From contig CAMWWS010000179.1 in NCBI GenBank assembly GCA_947178085.1, positions 1-6,052 on the forward strand: a DNA stretch of 6,052 nt, read 5' to 3'. The stretch is from an uncultured Lachnospiraceae bacterium. Lineage in GTDB: Bacteria > Bacillota_A > Clostridia > Lachnospirales > Lachnospiraceae. Made by a program: the position numbers and the translations under genes. A model generated the notes under the pieces. That model saw nothing but the letters and a program-made list of their open reading frames with translations, did not search any database and was not told the DNA's origin. This document shows, in pieces, positions 6,002 to 6,052 of the stretch (the stretch's first letter is position 1; each line of letters opens with the position of its first letter).

Positions 6002-6030
6002 ATTCTAGCAAGCACAAAAAGGAAAGTCAA
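6002..6030 (-). promoter_or_regulatory. Sigma-A-type promoter upstream of diguanylate cyclase-aspS
   Basis: On the minus strand TTGACT (6025-6030) and TAGAAT (6002-6007) each differ from consensus at one base and are separated by 17 bp. Transcription should start near 5995, giving a leader of roughly 88 nt that contains the terminator hairpin at 5947-5976. I see no convincing promoter between that hairpin and the gene. Confidence 0.65.
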
Positions 6031-6052
6031 TAGAGGCCTACTCAAATCCTTT

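Overview
The window is AT-rich and reads as a low-GC Gram-positive Clostridia, most like a Lachnospiraceae gut anaerobe. This is inferred from the strong purine-rich ribosome binding sites, consensus sigma-A promoters, an archaeal-type aspartyl-tRNA synthetase and the resemblance of several proteins to Lachnospiraceae families. No database search was possible. All seven genes lie on the minus strand, so transcription runs from high to low coordinates. They form two blocks separated by an intrinsic terminator and a new promoter.

Block 1 (6052 down to about 2855): a promoter at 6002-6030 is followed, inside the presumed leader, by an intrinsic terminator hairpin at 5947-5976. Next come a membrane diguanylate cyclase (4270-5907; one N-terminal anchor, an extracytoplasmic domain, seven membrane segments, GGDEF domain) and, 15 nt later, an archaeal/eukaryotic-type aspartyl-tRNA synthetase (2920-4254). 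The block ends at a strong terminator at 2855-2896.

Block 2 (2814 down to 1 and beyond): a near-consensus promoter (TTGACA, 17 bp, TATGAT) drives a small HipA-like kinase (1887-2702). Its 3' end overlaps by 20 nt a 117-residue protein (1553-1906). I read this protein as a detached HipA N-terminal subdomain, comparable to HipS of the three-gene hipBST systems. Then follow a PlsC-type lysophosphatidate acyltransferase (803-1534), a GNAT N-acetyltransferase (292-750) and the first 87 codons of a class I SAM-dependent methyltransferase (1-261, cut by the window edge). Gaps are 18, 52 and 30 nt with no visible terminator, so the five genes could be one transcript.

The most interesting items are the split HipA-like kinase/HipS-like pair in inverted order with no HipB-type DNA-binding partner, the possible attenuator before the diguanylate cyclase, and the pairing of a c-di-GMP enzyme with a possibly non-discriminating or duplicate AspRS. 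No stretch over 300 bases lacks a gene. I saw no tRNA, rRNA, CRISPR array or insertion sequence.
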